From contig JAWLAY010000010.1 of assembly GCA_041395245.1 (NCBI GenBank), positions 1 to 64,000 on the forward strand: 64,000 bases of DNA, given 5' to 3'. Below are positions 34,264 to 42,964 of the stretch, one piece after another (the stretch's first letter is position 1; every line of letters starts with the position of its first letter). The notes beneath the pieces are model-generated. The model saw only the letters and a list, made by a program, of their open reading frames with translations, was not told the DNA's origin and searched no databases. The DNA is from Aquimonas sp041395245 (lineage in GTDB: Bacteria > Pseudomonadota > Gammaproteobacteria > Xanthomonadales > Xanthomonadaceae). The position numbers and the translations under genes were made by a program.

Positions 34264-35172
34264 CTACACAGGGAATGCGCTTGTCCCGTGCGGCGACGAT
34301 TCGACCATGGCAGGGGGCGTCACGTGGCGCGGGATCCGTTCCGGTTGAAACGATGTGAGCGCCCGTTGCAGCCACTCCACCGGTTGATTCGCCTGCACGA
34401 GGTCGGTTTGTCCAAGCAGCCGCCACGCCTGCTGCAAGGCGGGAATCGGGCGACTGGCCTCGACCGGCATGGCCAGGCTGGACTTGCTCAGCTTCTGCCC
34501 GTTGCTGTCCTGCACCAGCGGAAGATGCGCGTACTGCACTGCGGGCAGTCCCAGGCGTTGTTGCAGCAAACGTTGTCGCGGACTGGAGTCCAGCAGGTCT
34601 GCGCCGCGCACGACATGGGTCACGCCCTGTTCGGCATCGTCGACCACCACCGCGAGTTGGTACGCCCAGAGGCCGTCGGCGCGGCGCAGTACGAAATCGC
34701 CAACGTCCTCATCGACGCGCTGCACCACGCTGCCCTGGATGGCATCGTCGATGCGGATTTCGCAGTGATCTGGAACGCGCAGGCGAAGCGCGGGTTGATC
34801 GCCGCTTGGCGCGGCGACGCAGCGTCGATGAATGCCGCCCGCCGACGACTGCAGGTTGGTGCGACTGCAGCGACACGAAAAGACCGCATCTGACGCGATC
34901 AATCGATCCACGGCGTGTTGATACAGGCGGCCGCGCTGGCTTTGCCAGACCACCGGACGGTCACTCGTCATGCCGAAGGCTGCCAGCGTGTGCAACTGTT
35001 GCTGATCCATGCCGGGCAGGCAACGTGGCGTGTCAATGTCCTCGATACGGACAATCCACTCTCCGCCAGCACGGCGCGCCATCAGCCAGCTGGCCAGCGC
35101 AGCGAGCAGTGAGCCCATGTGCAGCGGACCGGTGGGCGAGGGCGCAAAGCGGCCACGATAGCGCGCATTCAT
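34264..35172 (-). CDS. gluQ: Glutamyl-Q tRNA(Asp) synthetase
   Basis: Paralogue of the GluRS catalytic core that attaches glutamate to queuosine in the anticodon of tRNA-Asp. The 302-residue product begins MNARYRGRFAPSPTGPLHMGSLLAAL with the HIGH motif, holds zinc ligands in CRCSRTNL and RRCVAAP, and the KLSKS form of KMSKS at QKLSKSSLA. It lacks an anticodon-binding domain, as expected. ATG 35172 is preferred to 35214 because known proteins begin only a few residues before GRFAPSPTG. Divergent from htpX. Confidence 0.92.
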   Translation of the reverse strand: MNARYRGRFAPSPTGPLHMGSLLAALASWLMARRAGGEWIVRIEDIDTPRCLPGMDQQQLHTLAAFGMTSDRPVVWQSQRGRLYQHAVDRLIASDAVFSCRCSRTNLQSSAGGIHRRCVAAPSGDQPALRLRVPDHCEIRIDDAIQGSVVQRVDEDVGDFVLRRADGLWAYQLAVVVDDAEQGVTHVVRGADLLDSSPRQRLLQQRLGLPAVQYAHLPLVQDSNGQKLSKSSLAMPVEASRPIPALQQAWRLLGQTDLVQANQPVEWLQRALTSFQPERIPRHVTPPAMVESSPHGTSAFPV

Positions 35173-35264
35173 CGAGCAATCAGACCTTGGCTTGATTTTG
35201 ACGTCATTTGCCACATTGTCGGTGCACGGTTAGCGTTTGTGGTCAACGAAAGGAGTTGAAAACC

Positions 35265-36143
35265 ATGAAGCGGATTCTGTTGTTCCTCGCCACCAATATG
35301 GCGGTTCTGCTGGTCGCCAGCATCGTATTGCGCTTGCTGGGCGTGGATCAGTATCTCGCTGCCAGTGGGCAGGATTTCGGCGGATTGCTGATTTTTGGCG
35401 CCATCCTGGGCTTCAGCGGGTCGATCATTTCGCTGTTGATGTCGAAGTGGGTGGCCAAGCAGAGCACCGGTGCGCAGGTCATCACCCAACCGCGCAATGA
35501 GCTTGAAGCCTGGTTGTTGAGCACCGTGCAGCGGCAGGCGCAGGCGGCGGGCATCCAGGTGCCGGAAGTGGCGATCTACGATGCGCCGGAGATCAACGCC
35601 TTTGCGACGGGGCCAAGCCGCAACAACTCGCTGGTGGCGGTGTCGACCGGCTTGCTGCGGGGCATGAATCGCGATGAGGCCGAAGCGGTTCTGGCGCATG
35701 AAGTCAGTCATGTGGCAAACGGCGACATGGTGACCATGGCGCTGTTGCAGGGCGTGTTGAACACCTTCGTGATCGTGCTGTCGCGACTGATTGGGCGCTT
35801 GGTCGATCAGGTCGTATTCCGCAATGAGCGCGAGGGTGGCATCGGCTTCTTTGTGGTCAGTATGGTGGCGCAGATCGTGCTGGGCATTCTGGCCTCGATG
35901 ATCGCCATGGCGTTTTCCCGATACCGCGAATACCGTGCCGATGCGGGGGCCGCAAAACTGGTCGGCGCGCCGAAGATGATCGCTGCGTTGCAGCGACTCA
36001 AGAACAATCACGGCGAAAACACCTTGCCGGATGCGGTGCAGGCCTTCGGTATCTCGGGGCGCATGAGTCAGGGACTGCAGCGCCTGTTCCTTAGTCACCC
36101 GCCGCTGGAAGAACGCATTGCTGCCTTGCAGTCGCAGCGCTGA
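35265..36143 (+). CDS. htpX: Membrane zinc metalloprotease HtpX
   Basis: M48-family inner-membrane protease for quality control of membrane proteins, functionally linked with FtsH. The 292-residue protein has two N-terminal membrane helices (4-24 and 38-58), the zinc site AHEVSH near residue 139, two further membrane helices, and the third ligand Glu in FSRYREYRADAGAA. ATG 35265 has AGGAG at 35251-35255. Genes of this type are often heat-shock induced; no such promoter was identified here. Confidence 0.95.
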   Translation: MKRILLFLATNMAVLLVASIVLRLLGVDQYLAASGQDFGGLLIFGAILGFSGSIISLLMSKWVAKQSTGAQVITQPRNELEAWLLSTVQRQAQAAGIQVPEVAIYDAPEINAFATGPSRNNSLVAVSTGLLRGMNRDEAEAVLAHEVSHVANGDMVTMALLQGVLNTFVIVLSRLIGRLVDQVVFRNEREGGIGFFVVSMVAQIVLGILASMIAMAFSRYREYRADAGAAKLVGAPKMIAALQRLKNNHGENTLPDAVQAFGISGRMSQGLQRLFLSHPPLEERIAALQSQR

Positions 36144-36265
36144 TTGATTCGACACGCGTACCCGGCCCGAAGCCGTGCAGACGGCTTCGGGCGAGTGTTT
36201 CAGGGAGGTCACCTGAGCTCGACCGGCAATCCAGCCGGACGCGGATTCGTCCCGGCGTCAGTGCA

Positions 36266-38308
36266 TCAGAACTCGTAGTTCATCTCGGTGCCTGGCGCCG
36301 CCAGGAAGTTGCCTTCTACGAAGCTGACCGCACTGGTGAACAGCACGCTCATGCTGGCCGCATCCTGCACGAACTCGGCAATGGTCAGTTTTTCCTGCGC
36401 GCGTGCACGCTCGGCGATGGCCTTGACGCGGCGCTGGTTCTCCACATTGCGGCCCAGGTCTTCGGTGAAGCGCCGGTCGATCTTGAGCATCGATGCGTCC
36501 AGATGCTTGAGCAGATCGAACGAATTGCCCGACGTGCCGAACTGTTCGATACACATCGCGCAGCCAAGTGATGCGACCTTGCGCAGGAAGTCCTGGGCTG
36601 CCTTGAGCTGGGTGGCGACGCGGCTTTCCGCGATGCCGAACACCAGCTGATCACCGCCGACGCCACTGGTTTTCAACAGGTTTCCGATCCACGTGGGCAG
36701 GCTGGGATCGAGCATGCTCTGTGGCGTGAGTTTGACCAGCAGGCGGGTACGCGTTCCGGTTTCGTTGCGCTTGGCAAGCGCGGCAATCGCATGCGACAGC
36801 ACCCAGCGGTCGATCTTCTCGATCAGGCCGTGGTCTTCCGCGATCGGCAGGAAGGTCAGTGGCGGGACGATTTCCCCATCGCTGCCCTTCATGCGCAGCA
36901 GGGTTTCGTAGAACTCGCCGGTTTCGCCCTGCAAGCTGCTGATGGGTTGGTAGTAGAGCAGGAACTCGTTCGACTTCAGTGCCGACTGGATGCGTTCGAC
37001 CCAGGCCTTGATGCGCGCGGCTTCCTCGTGGTCGTCGGCGGACGGGTCAAACAACTGGCTACGGTTGCCGCCTTCTGACAGGGCAATCTGCAGGCACTGG
37101 CTGGCCTTGCCGAGCGCGGTGGCAACATCGACCGATTTGGGGCCGATCTGCACGCCGCCGATGCTCAGCGTCAGCGTCAGTGAGCGCTTGCCGACCTCGA
37201 TGATGTGACCTTGAACCTTGGCGCGCAGCAGTTCGGCGAACTCGCGTGTCTGCGCAAAGTCGCTATTGACGAGGTGCAGGCCGAAACTGTGGTCGGACAA
37301 ACGCGCCATTTCAGCGCCGTCTGTCAGTTGATTGCGCAGCAGGTCGGAGAGGTCGCGCAGCAGTTCGTCGGCGTGGTTCAGTCCGATCTCGTTCAGCACG
37401 ACGCCGAAATTGTCGATTTCCAGCAGCAGCGCCGCTTCGTTCTGCGCGCCCTTGAGACCACGTGCCAACGCGGCATCGAGCAGACTCATGAACTGGGTGC
37501 GCGACAACAATCCGGTGACGGGATCGTTCAGCTTTGGGGTTTCATTGCGCCGGAACACGATCTGCTGACAGGCCTCGCCTTCATAACTGGCATTGGCGAA
37601 TTCCATGACCGCATCGAAGACTTCGCCATCGGCGCGGGTCGCGCGCAGCGCCAGCGACGAGGGTGGTGGTTCGCCGCGCGCCAGTTTCTTGAGCACCGAC
37701 CGGAACGCATCGGCGTCGCGGTCATCGATCAGGTCGAGAACGGCGATGCCTTCCAGCACTTCGAGATCGTCGTAGCCGAACATTTCCAGGTAGGCCTGAT
37801 TGGCCCGGATGTGCATGCCCTCGTGGACATACGCGATGGGATCACGCGACGAGTCGATCAGCGCATCGCAGCGACGCTCGCTTTCCCTCAGAGCAAGGGC
37901 AAGACGTCGGCTGCTTCGGAGTTCGCTAAGGTGCACCATGGCCCAGCGTGTGGCGGCCAAGGCCTGCGCCGGGCGTTTCAGATTGATCAGCTGGCAGGCA
38001 CCGTGTTGGTAGATCGCGGCGTGAATGTCCTCGTCGACGCTGTCATGGGTGGCAATCAACACGGCGTCGCTGGGGCTGGCGCGCAGCGCGGCCGAGACCT
38101 GTTCCAAGGTGCAATGCGGGTGCTGGTAGGCGGCAAGCACGATGTCGGTCGTGTTGCTCTCGAGCTGCGTCGTCAGTTCGTCAATGTCGTTGGCGCGACT
38201 CAAGCGCACCGCGAAGCCACCGTTGCGAAGTGCGGAGCTGATGATTTCGCCGTGTTCGACATGACTTTGCAGCAAGATCAATCGAATGGGCGTGTCCTGG
38301 TTCGCCAT
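36266..38308 (-). CDS. fimX: FimX-like protein with degenerate receiver, PAS, GGDEF and EAL domains
   Basis: A 680-residue protein: receiver-like domain (about 10-125) without the phosphorylatable Asp, PAS domain (about 150-265), GGDEF-like domain (about 280-415) in which the signature is LSDHSF, and EAL-like domain (about 435-675) with ETL in place of EAL, KLT in place of the N-containing motif and EQFG in place of DDFG. Neither cyclase nor phosphodiesterase activity is expected; such proteins act as c-di-GMP receptors. Domain order and length match FimX, which governs type IV pilus assembly with PilZ and PilB; a pilZ gene is in this window. ATG 38308 is chosen; TTG 38326 is an alternative. 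The FimX name is by architecture. Confidence 0.65.
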   Translation of the reverse strand: MANQDTPIRLILLQSHVEHGEIISSALRNGGFAVRLSRANDIDELTTQLESNTTDIVLAAYQHPHCTLEQVSAALRASPSDAVLIATHDSVDEDIHAAIYQHGACQLINLKRPAQALAATRWAMVHLSELRSSRRLALALRESERRCDALIDSSRDPIAYVHEGMHIRANQAYLEMFGYDDLEVLEGIAVLDLIDDRDADAFRSVLKKLARGEPPPSSLALRATRADGEVFDAVMEFANASYEGEACQQIVFRRNETPKLNDPVTGLLSRTQFMSLLDAALARGLKGAQNEAALLLEIDNFGVVLNEIGLNHADELLRDLSDLLRNQLTDGAEMARLSDHSFGLHLVNSDFAQTREFAELLRAKVQGHIIEVGKRSLTLTLSIGGVQIGPKSVDVATALGKASQCLQIALSEGGNRSQLFDPSADDHEEAARIKAWVERIQSALKSNEFLLYYQPISSLQGETGEFYETLLRMKGSDGEIVPPLTFLPIAEDHGLIEKIDRWVLSHAIAALAKRNETGTRTRLLVKLTPQSMLDPSLPTWIGNLLKTSGVGGDQLVFGIAESRVATQLKAAQDFLRKVASLGCAMCIEQFGTSGNSFDLLKHLDASMLKIDRRFTEDLGRNVENQRRVKAIAERARAQEKLTIAEFVQDAASMSVLFTSAVSFVEGNFLAAPGTEMNYEF

Positions 38309-38432
38309 GGGCGTGACTGGCTCCAAAAGGTCTAATACTGGCGACGAGCGTCAGGCTTTGCCCGACGGAAGGCACGTTCTACACAAAACCTGTGCGCATG
38401 CCAACGGTTGCACTCCGAATACGTCTGTTGCG

Positions 38433-39476
38433 TCACGTAAATTGACCTTCCCCGAGCGGTGTTTTGCTGGCCTCGCCTTCGATCTCGCGCACCAGGCGCG
38501 GTACCAGATAGCCCGGTAGCTGACGGCGCAACTGAGCACAGAGTTGCAGCGCTGTGTCGTCGTCCACCGCGAAATGCGCGGTGCCATGGACGCGATCAAG
38601 CTGGTGCAGGTAGTAGGGCAGTACGCCCGCGTCGAACAGTCGCTCGGACAGTTCTCGCAGGCTTCCGACCTCGTCATTGACGCCGCGCAGCAGGACCGCC
38701 TGATTAAGCAGGACGGTGCCACATTGCCGCAGTCGCTGACAGGCTCGAATCACTTCCAAGTCGAGCTCCTGGGCATGGTTGGCGTGCAGGACCAGCGCAG
38801 TCTTTTGCGGCACGGACTGCAGCCAGGCGCAGAACTCGTCATCGACGCGTGCGGGCAATACGATGGGAAGGCGCGTGTGGATGCGCAGCCGGTGAATATG
38901 CGGAATGGCGTTCAGCGCGTCGCTCAACTGGCGCAGCTTGTGGGTGGCCAGTGCCAGCGGGTCGCCGCCACTGAGGATCACCTCGCTGATGCTTTCATCA
39001 CGACGCAGTTGGTGCAGGGCTTCCTGCCAGTCGGATGCCGCTGCGATGTCCTGCGCGTAGGGGAAATGACGGCGGAAACAATAGCGGCAGTGGATCGCGC
39101 AACTGCCTGTCGCGATCAGCAGCGCGCGGCCGTGATATTTCTGCAGCACGCCTTGCGCGGTGCGCGCATTGTGATCGCCGACCGCATCGAACCCATAACC
39201 GGGATGCAGGCGGTTTTCGTCATCGAGCGGCAGAACCTGGCGCAACAGCGGATCGTCGGCATCACCGTGTCGCATGCGTGCGGCGTAGCTGCGCGGCACA
39301 CGCATTGGAAAGCCCTGCAGTTCGACCGCCAACCGGCTGGCCAGCGTGGTCAATCCGAGCATCTGCAGCAGTTCGTGCGGGTCGGTGATGGCTTGTCGGT
39401 ACTGCTGGCGCCAGTCGGGCGAGTGGGGCTGTTCGGTCAGCGTGGACTGTGCCGTCTGGGAGCTTGCGGTTATCAT
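38433..39476 (-). CDS. epmB: EF-P beta-lysylation protein (lysine 2,3-aminomutase EpmB)
   Basis: Radical SAM, PLP-dependent enzyme that makes (R)-beta-lysine for attachment to elongation factor P. The 347-residue product has the SAM cluster motif CAIHCRYCFRRHFPY (about 117-131), the ISEVILSGGDPLAL segment, and the PLP-binding region toward the C-terminus. ATG 39476 gives the length of known EpmB proteins. It is divergent from efp with 91 bases between starts, the usual pairing. The ligase EpmA is not in the window. Confidence 0.93.
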   Translation of the reverse strand: MITASSQTAQSTLTEQPHSPDWRQQYRQAITDPHELLQMLGLTTLASRLAVELQGFPMRVPRSYAARMRHGDADDPLLRQVLPLDDENRLHPGYGFDAVGDHNARTAQGVLQKYHGRALLIATGSCAIHCRYCFRRHFPYAQDIAAASDWQEALHQLRRDESISEVILSGGDPLALATHKLRQLSDALNAIPHIHRLRIHTRLPIVLPARVDDEFCAWLQSVPQKTALVLHANHAQELDLEVIRACQRLRQCGTVLLNQAVLLRGVNDEVGSLRELSERLFDAGVLPYYLHQLDRVHGTAHFAVDDDTALQLCAQLRRQLPGYLVPRLVREIEGEASKTPLGEGQFT

Positions 39477-39567
39477 GCGCGCTCGCATCCGGGCTGTTTT
39501 CCGGGTCTTCGAGAATTCATATCCGCCCATTCTAGCCGCTCGTGCGGCCACTTCCTCTGGAGCATGC

Positions 39568-40134
39568 ATGGCCAGTTTCGGTCTGAACGATGTCAAAAAC
39601 GGACTCAAGATCATCGTCGATGGTGATCCGTACACCATTGTTGAAGCGGAGTTCATCAAGCCGGGCAAGGGCCAGGCCTTTACCCGCATCCGTATCCGCA
39701 ATCTGAAGAATGGCCGGACCACGGAAAAGACCATCAAGGCCAACGAATCTGTCGAGGGCGCGGATGTCGTTGATACCGACATGCAGTACCTCTACAGCGA
39801 TGGCGAGTTCTGGCACTTCATGCATCAGGAGTCGTTCGAGCAATACAGCGCCGATGCCGCCGCGATGGGCGACGCCGCGCAGTGGTTGAAGGGCGAGGAG
39901 ATGTGTGTGGTGACGCTGTGGAATGGTTCGCCACTGGCGGTGGCGGCGCCGAATTTTGTCGAGTTGCAGATCGTCGAGACCGATCCTGGCGTGCGCGGTG
40001 ATACGGCTTCCGGCGGCGGCAAGCCCGCCAAGCTGGAAACCGGTGCAACCGTGCGCGTTCCCTTGTTCATCGAAAATGGCGAGAAGATCCGCTGCGATAC
40101 GCGCAGTGGCGAGTACGTCAGCCGCGTGAAGTGA
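39568..40134 (+). CDS. efp: Translation elongation factor P
   Basis: Relieves ribosome stalling at polyproline stretches. The 188-residue protein begins MASFGLNDVKNGLKIIVDG, has Lys34 in FIKPGKGQAFTR at the tip of domain I, the residue modified with beta-lysine by EpmA/EpmB, and ends in the conserved GEKIRCDTRSGEYVSRVK. Lys34 together with the adjacent epmB indicates the beta-lysyl rather than the rhamnosyl system. ATG 39568 is fixed by family N-termini. Confidence 0.97.
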   Translation: MASFGLNDVKNGLKIIVDGDPYTIVEAEFIKPGKGQAFTRIRIRNLKNGRTTEKTIKANESVEGADVVDTDMQYLYSDGEFWHFMHQESFEQYSADAAAMGDAAQWLKGEEMCVVTLWNGSPLAVAAPNFVELQIVETDPGVRGDTASGGGKPAKLETGATVRVPLFIENGEKIRCDTRSGEYVSRVK

Positions 40135-40145
40135 GTGCGGGTGGC

Positions 40146-40161
40146 GTGCTGGCGCCAGCAC
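40146..40161. terminator. 16-bp palindrome after efp, weak terminator candidate
   Basis: GTGCTGGCGCCAGCAC is a perfect palindrome 12 bases after the efp stop. There is no loop-plus-T-tract, so a termination role is only suggested by position; a protein-binding site is also possible. Confidence 0.35.
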
Positions 40162-40226
40162 TGCATTGACCAGCTCCACCGGCGCAACCCGCGCCGGACG
40201 CGGGCGTTCCAGGCGAGGCGCGAACG

Positions 40227-41561
40227 ATGCGTGAAGTCGATCTGCTGATTGAAGCTGGCTGGGTCATTCCCGTGGAGCCCCACGGGGTGGCGCTGGCCAA
40301 GCATGCGGTGGTGATCCACGAAGGGCGGATTGTCGATCTGTTGCCGATTGAGACGGCGCTGGTCGGCTATCTGCCGCGCAGTCGTGTGCAAAGGCCGGAC
40401 TGCATCCTGTTGCCGGGCTTCGTGAATGCGCATGCCCACAACCCGATGAGCCTGATGCGCGGCCTGGCGGATGATCTGCCCTTGATGACCTGGTTGCAGG
40501 GGCATATCTGGCCGGTCGAAGCGGCGGTACTGGGAGCGGACTTCGTGCGCGACGGTACCGAGTTGGCGATCGTCGAAATGCTGCGTGGCGGCACCACCTG
40601 CGCCAACGAAAACTACTTTTTCCCGGATGTGTCGGCAGATACCTACCATCGGCATGGATTCCGCGCCTGTGTCGGGCTTCCGATCATCGACTTCCCCACG
40701 CCTTGGGCGCGCAGCGATGACGAGTATTTCGAACGCGCGCTGGCGGTGCACGATGAATGGCGCGGCCATCCGTTGATCGGCTGCGCGTTCACGCCACATG
40801 CGCCGTATACCGTCAAGGATGCGAGTTTCGAGCGGATTGCCTTGCTGGCTCGGCAACTGAATCTACAGGTGCATTGCCATGTGCACGAGACCGCGCAGGA
40901 GGTGTCCGATTCTTTGCAGCAGTATCGCCAGCGACCGCTGGCGCGATTGCAGCGGCTGGATCTGGTCAATGAGCAGCTGATGGCGGTGCACATGACTCAG
41001 CTGACACCGGCGGAGATCGAACTTTGCGCGCAGCAGGGCGTGTCGGTCGTGCATTGCCCGGAGTCCAATCTGAAACTCGCATCCGGCTTCTGCCCGGCGG
41101 CTGCACTGCAGAAGGCGGGCGTGAATCTGGCGCTGGGCACCGATGGCTGCGCTTCGAACAACGATCTCGACATGCTGGGTGAGATGCGTACCGCGGCGCT
41201 GCTGGCCAAAGGTGTCGCGCTGGATGCGGCGGCACTGGATGCGCCGTCGGCCTTGCGGATGGCGACGCTGGGTAGCGCCCGTGCCATGGCGCTGGACGAG
41301 CAGATTGGTTCGATCGAGGTCGGCAAGCAGGCCGATCTCATTACGCTGCGGCTGGATGTGCCCGAGATGCAGCCGCTTTACGACCCGATTTCGCAGCTTG
41401 TCTACGCCGGTGCGCGCCAGAATGTGCGTGACGTCTGGATAGCCGGTGAGCGCAAGCTGGTCGATGGTGAGCTGGTGGATATCGATGTCACGGAAGTGCT
41501 TGCCAAGGCGCGCCAGTGGGGGCAGCGAATTGCCTGCCTTCCGCGTCGCCCGAGTGGCTGA
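40227..41561 (+). CDS. mtaD: 5-methylthioadenosine / S-adenosylhomocysteine deaminase (TRZ/ATZ family)
   Basis: Amidohydrolase that deaminates methylthioadenosine or S-adenosylhomocysteine. The 444-residue protein has the metal-binding N-A-H-A-H near residue 68 (GFVNAHAHNPMSLMRG), HCHVHET near 214, and the Asp in LALGTDGCASNNDLDML near 307, all typical of the TRZ/ATZ subfamily. It lies 51 bases before ubiG; the mtaD-ubiG-gph order recurs in xanthomonads, where MTA/SAH removal may support the SAM-dependent UbiG reactions. Substrate preference is inferred from family and context. Confidence 0.85.
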   Translation: MREVDLLIEAGWVIPVEPHGVALAKHAVVIHEGRIVDLLPIETALVGYLPRSRVQRPDCILLPGFVNAHAHNPMSLMRGLADDLPLMTWLQGHIWPVEAAVLGADFVRDGTELAIVEMLRGGTTCANENYFFPDVSADTYHRHGFRACVGLPIIDFPTPWARSDDEYFERALAVHDEWRGHPLIGCAFTPHAPYTVKDASFERIALLARQLNLQVHCHVHETAQEVSDSLQQYRQRPLARLQRLDLVNEQLMAVHMTQLTPAEIELCAQQGVSVVHCPESNLKLASGFCPAAALQKAGVNLALGTDGCASNNDLDMLGEMRTAALLAKGVALDAAALDAPSALRMATLGSARAMALDEQIGSIEVGKQADLITLRLDVPEMQPLYDPISQLVYAGARQNVRDVWIAGERKLVDGELVDIDVTEVLAKARQWGQRIACLPRRPSG

Positions 41562-41612
41562 TGCCGCCGCGTTCATCCGCCCCGTTTCTGCAACTTCACT
41601 GGATTTCATGCC

Positions 41613-42314
41613 ATGCAGCCCAATGTCGATCCTTCTGCCGTCGCCCAATTCGAGCGACTGGCCGCGCGCTGGTGGGACCCGGATGGCGAGTCGCGTGCGT
41701 TGCATGACCTCAACCCAGCGCGCCTCGGTTATGTCATGGAGCGCGTCGAATTGCGTGGTCTGGACGTGCTGGATGTCGGTTGCGGCGGAGGCTTGCTGAG
41801 TGAGGCGCTGGCCGCTCAGGGGGCCAAGGTGACCGGGATCGATCTCGCCCCGGCGGTTCTGGAGACGGCGCGTCTGCACCTCTATGAATCGGGCTTGCAG
41901 GTCGACTATCGCGAAATCGCCGCCGAGGCGCTGGCCTCCGAGTGTGAGGGCGGCTTCGATGTCATCACCTGCATGGAAATGCTCGAACACGTGCCGGATC
42001 CGGCCGCGGTCATCGATGCGTGCGCGCGTCTGCTCAGACCGGGCGGGTGGCTGTTTCTGTCGACCCTAAACCGCACACCGCAGGCGTTCGCGCTGGCGAT
42101 CGCCGGGGCGGAGTACGTAATGCGCCTGCTGCCGCGAGGAACCCACCGCTACGCGCAGTTCATCCGACCCTCCGAATTGAGTGCCGCCTTGCGAACCGCT
42201 GGACTGCAACTCGACGACGTCAGTGGGCTGCAATACAACCCGTTCACGCGCAACGCGCGTGTCGGCGGTCCGACCGCCATCAACTACCTGGCGGCGGCCC
42301 GCAAACCCGCATGA
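41613..42314 (+). CDS. ubiG: Ubiquinone biosynthesis O-methyltransferase
   Basis: SAM-dependent enzyme that catalyses both O-methylation steps of ubiquinone synthesis. The 233-residue product has the family N-terminus FERLAARWWDPDGESRALHDLNPARL, the SAM-binding loop DVLDVGCGGGLLSEALA (about 50-66), and the segment ITCMEMLEHVPDP. The stop overlaps the ATG of gph (ATGA), so the two are coupled. Confidence 0.96.
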   Translation: MQPNVDPSAVAQFERLAARWWDPDGESRALHDLNPARLGYVMERVELRGLDVLDVGCGGGLLSEALAAQGAKVTGIDLAPAVLETARLHLYESGLQVDYREIAAEALASECEGGFDVITCMEMLEHVPDPAAVIDACARLLRPGGWLFLSTLNRTPQAFALAIAGAEYVMRLLPRGTHRYAQFIRPSELSAALRTAGLQLDDVSGLQYNPFTRNARVGGPTAINYLAAARKPA

Positions 42315-42964
42315 GTCGGCGTGCGGTTCTGTTCGATCTGGATGGCACGCTGGTCGATAGTGCGCCGGACCTGTGGCGCGCGGCCAATGCCGTGCGCGCG
42401 GCGCAGGGCTTGGCCCCGATGGATTTCGCGGCATTCCGTCCGCAGGTATCACGGGGTGCGCGCGCCATGCTGGCGGCGGCGCTGCCCGATCATGCCGTCG
42501 AGCAGCGGGAGTCGCTGCTGGATGAGTTCCTGCAGCGTTACGCCAGTGACGTGGCGAGCGAGACGCGCCTTTTTTCAGGCATGGAGCAACTCCTTCAGCA
42601 CATCGAGTCGCGCGGTCTGGCTTGGGGCGTGGTCAGCAACAAGGCAGAGCGGCTGGCGAGCCTGGTGATGCAGGCGCTGGATCTGCAGCAGCGCGCGGCG
42701 GTGTTGATTGGTGGCGATACCTGCGCCGAACGCAAGCCGCATCCACTGCCGCTGCAGGAGGCTTGCCGACGGTTGCAGGTTGCGCCCGCGCAATGTCTTT
42801 ACCTTGGCGATGATCCGCGCGACATCGAGGCAGCACGTGCCGCAGGAATACGCAGCATTGCGGTGACCTGGGGATATGCCGAGCGTCAGGCGGTGCTGGG
42901 CTGGGGCGCGGATCGCTGCATCGACGCGCCGCTGGATCTGTTAGATGAGGACCTGCTGGCTTGA
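42311..42964 (+). CDS. gph: Phosphoglycolate phosphatase (HAD superfamily)
   Basis: Removes the 2-phosphoglycolate that arises from repair of oxidised DNA ends. The 217-residue HAD phosphatase has motif I DLDGTLVDS (9-17), motif II in VVSNKAE, motif III Lys in CAERKPHPLP and motif IV LGDDPRDIEAA. ATG 42311 overlaps the ubiG stop. HAD enzymes vary in substrate; the ubiG-gph pairing supports this name. Confidence 0.88.
   Translation: MSRRAVLFDLDGTLVDSAPDLWRAANAVRAAQGLAPMDFAAFRPQVSRGARAMLAAALPDHAVEQRESLLDEFLQRYASDVASETRLFSGMEQLLQHIESRGLAWGVVSNKAERLASLVMQALDLQQRAAVLIGGDTCAERKPHPLPLQEACRRLQVAPAQCLYLGDDPRDIEAARAAGIRSIAVTWGYAERQAVLGWGADRCIDAPLDLLDEDLLA

Noticed and set aside
37205..38335. Plus-strand open frame of 376 codons opposite the FimX-like gene
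   Set aside because: Composition of a shadow frame; the opposite strand has recognisable PAS, GGDEF-like and EAL-like domains.
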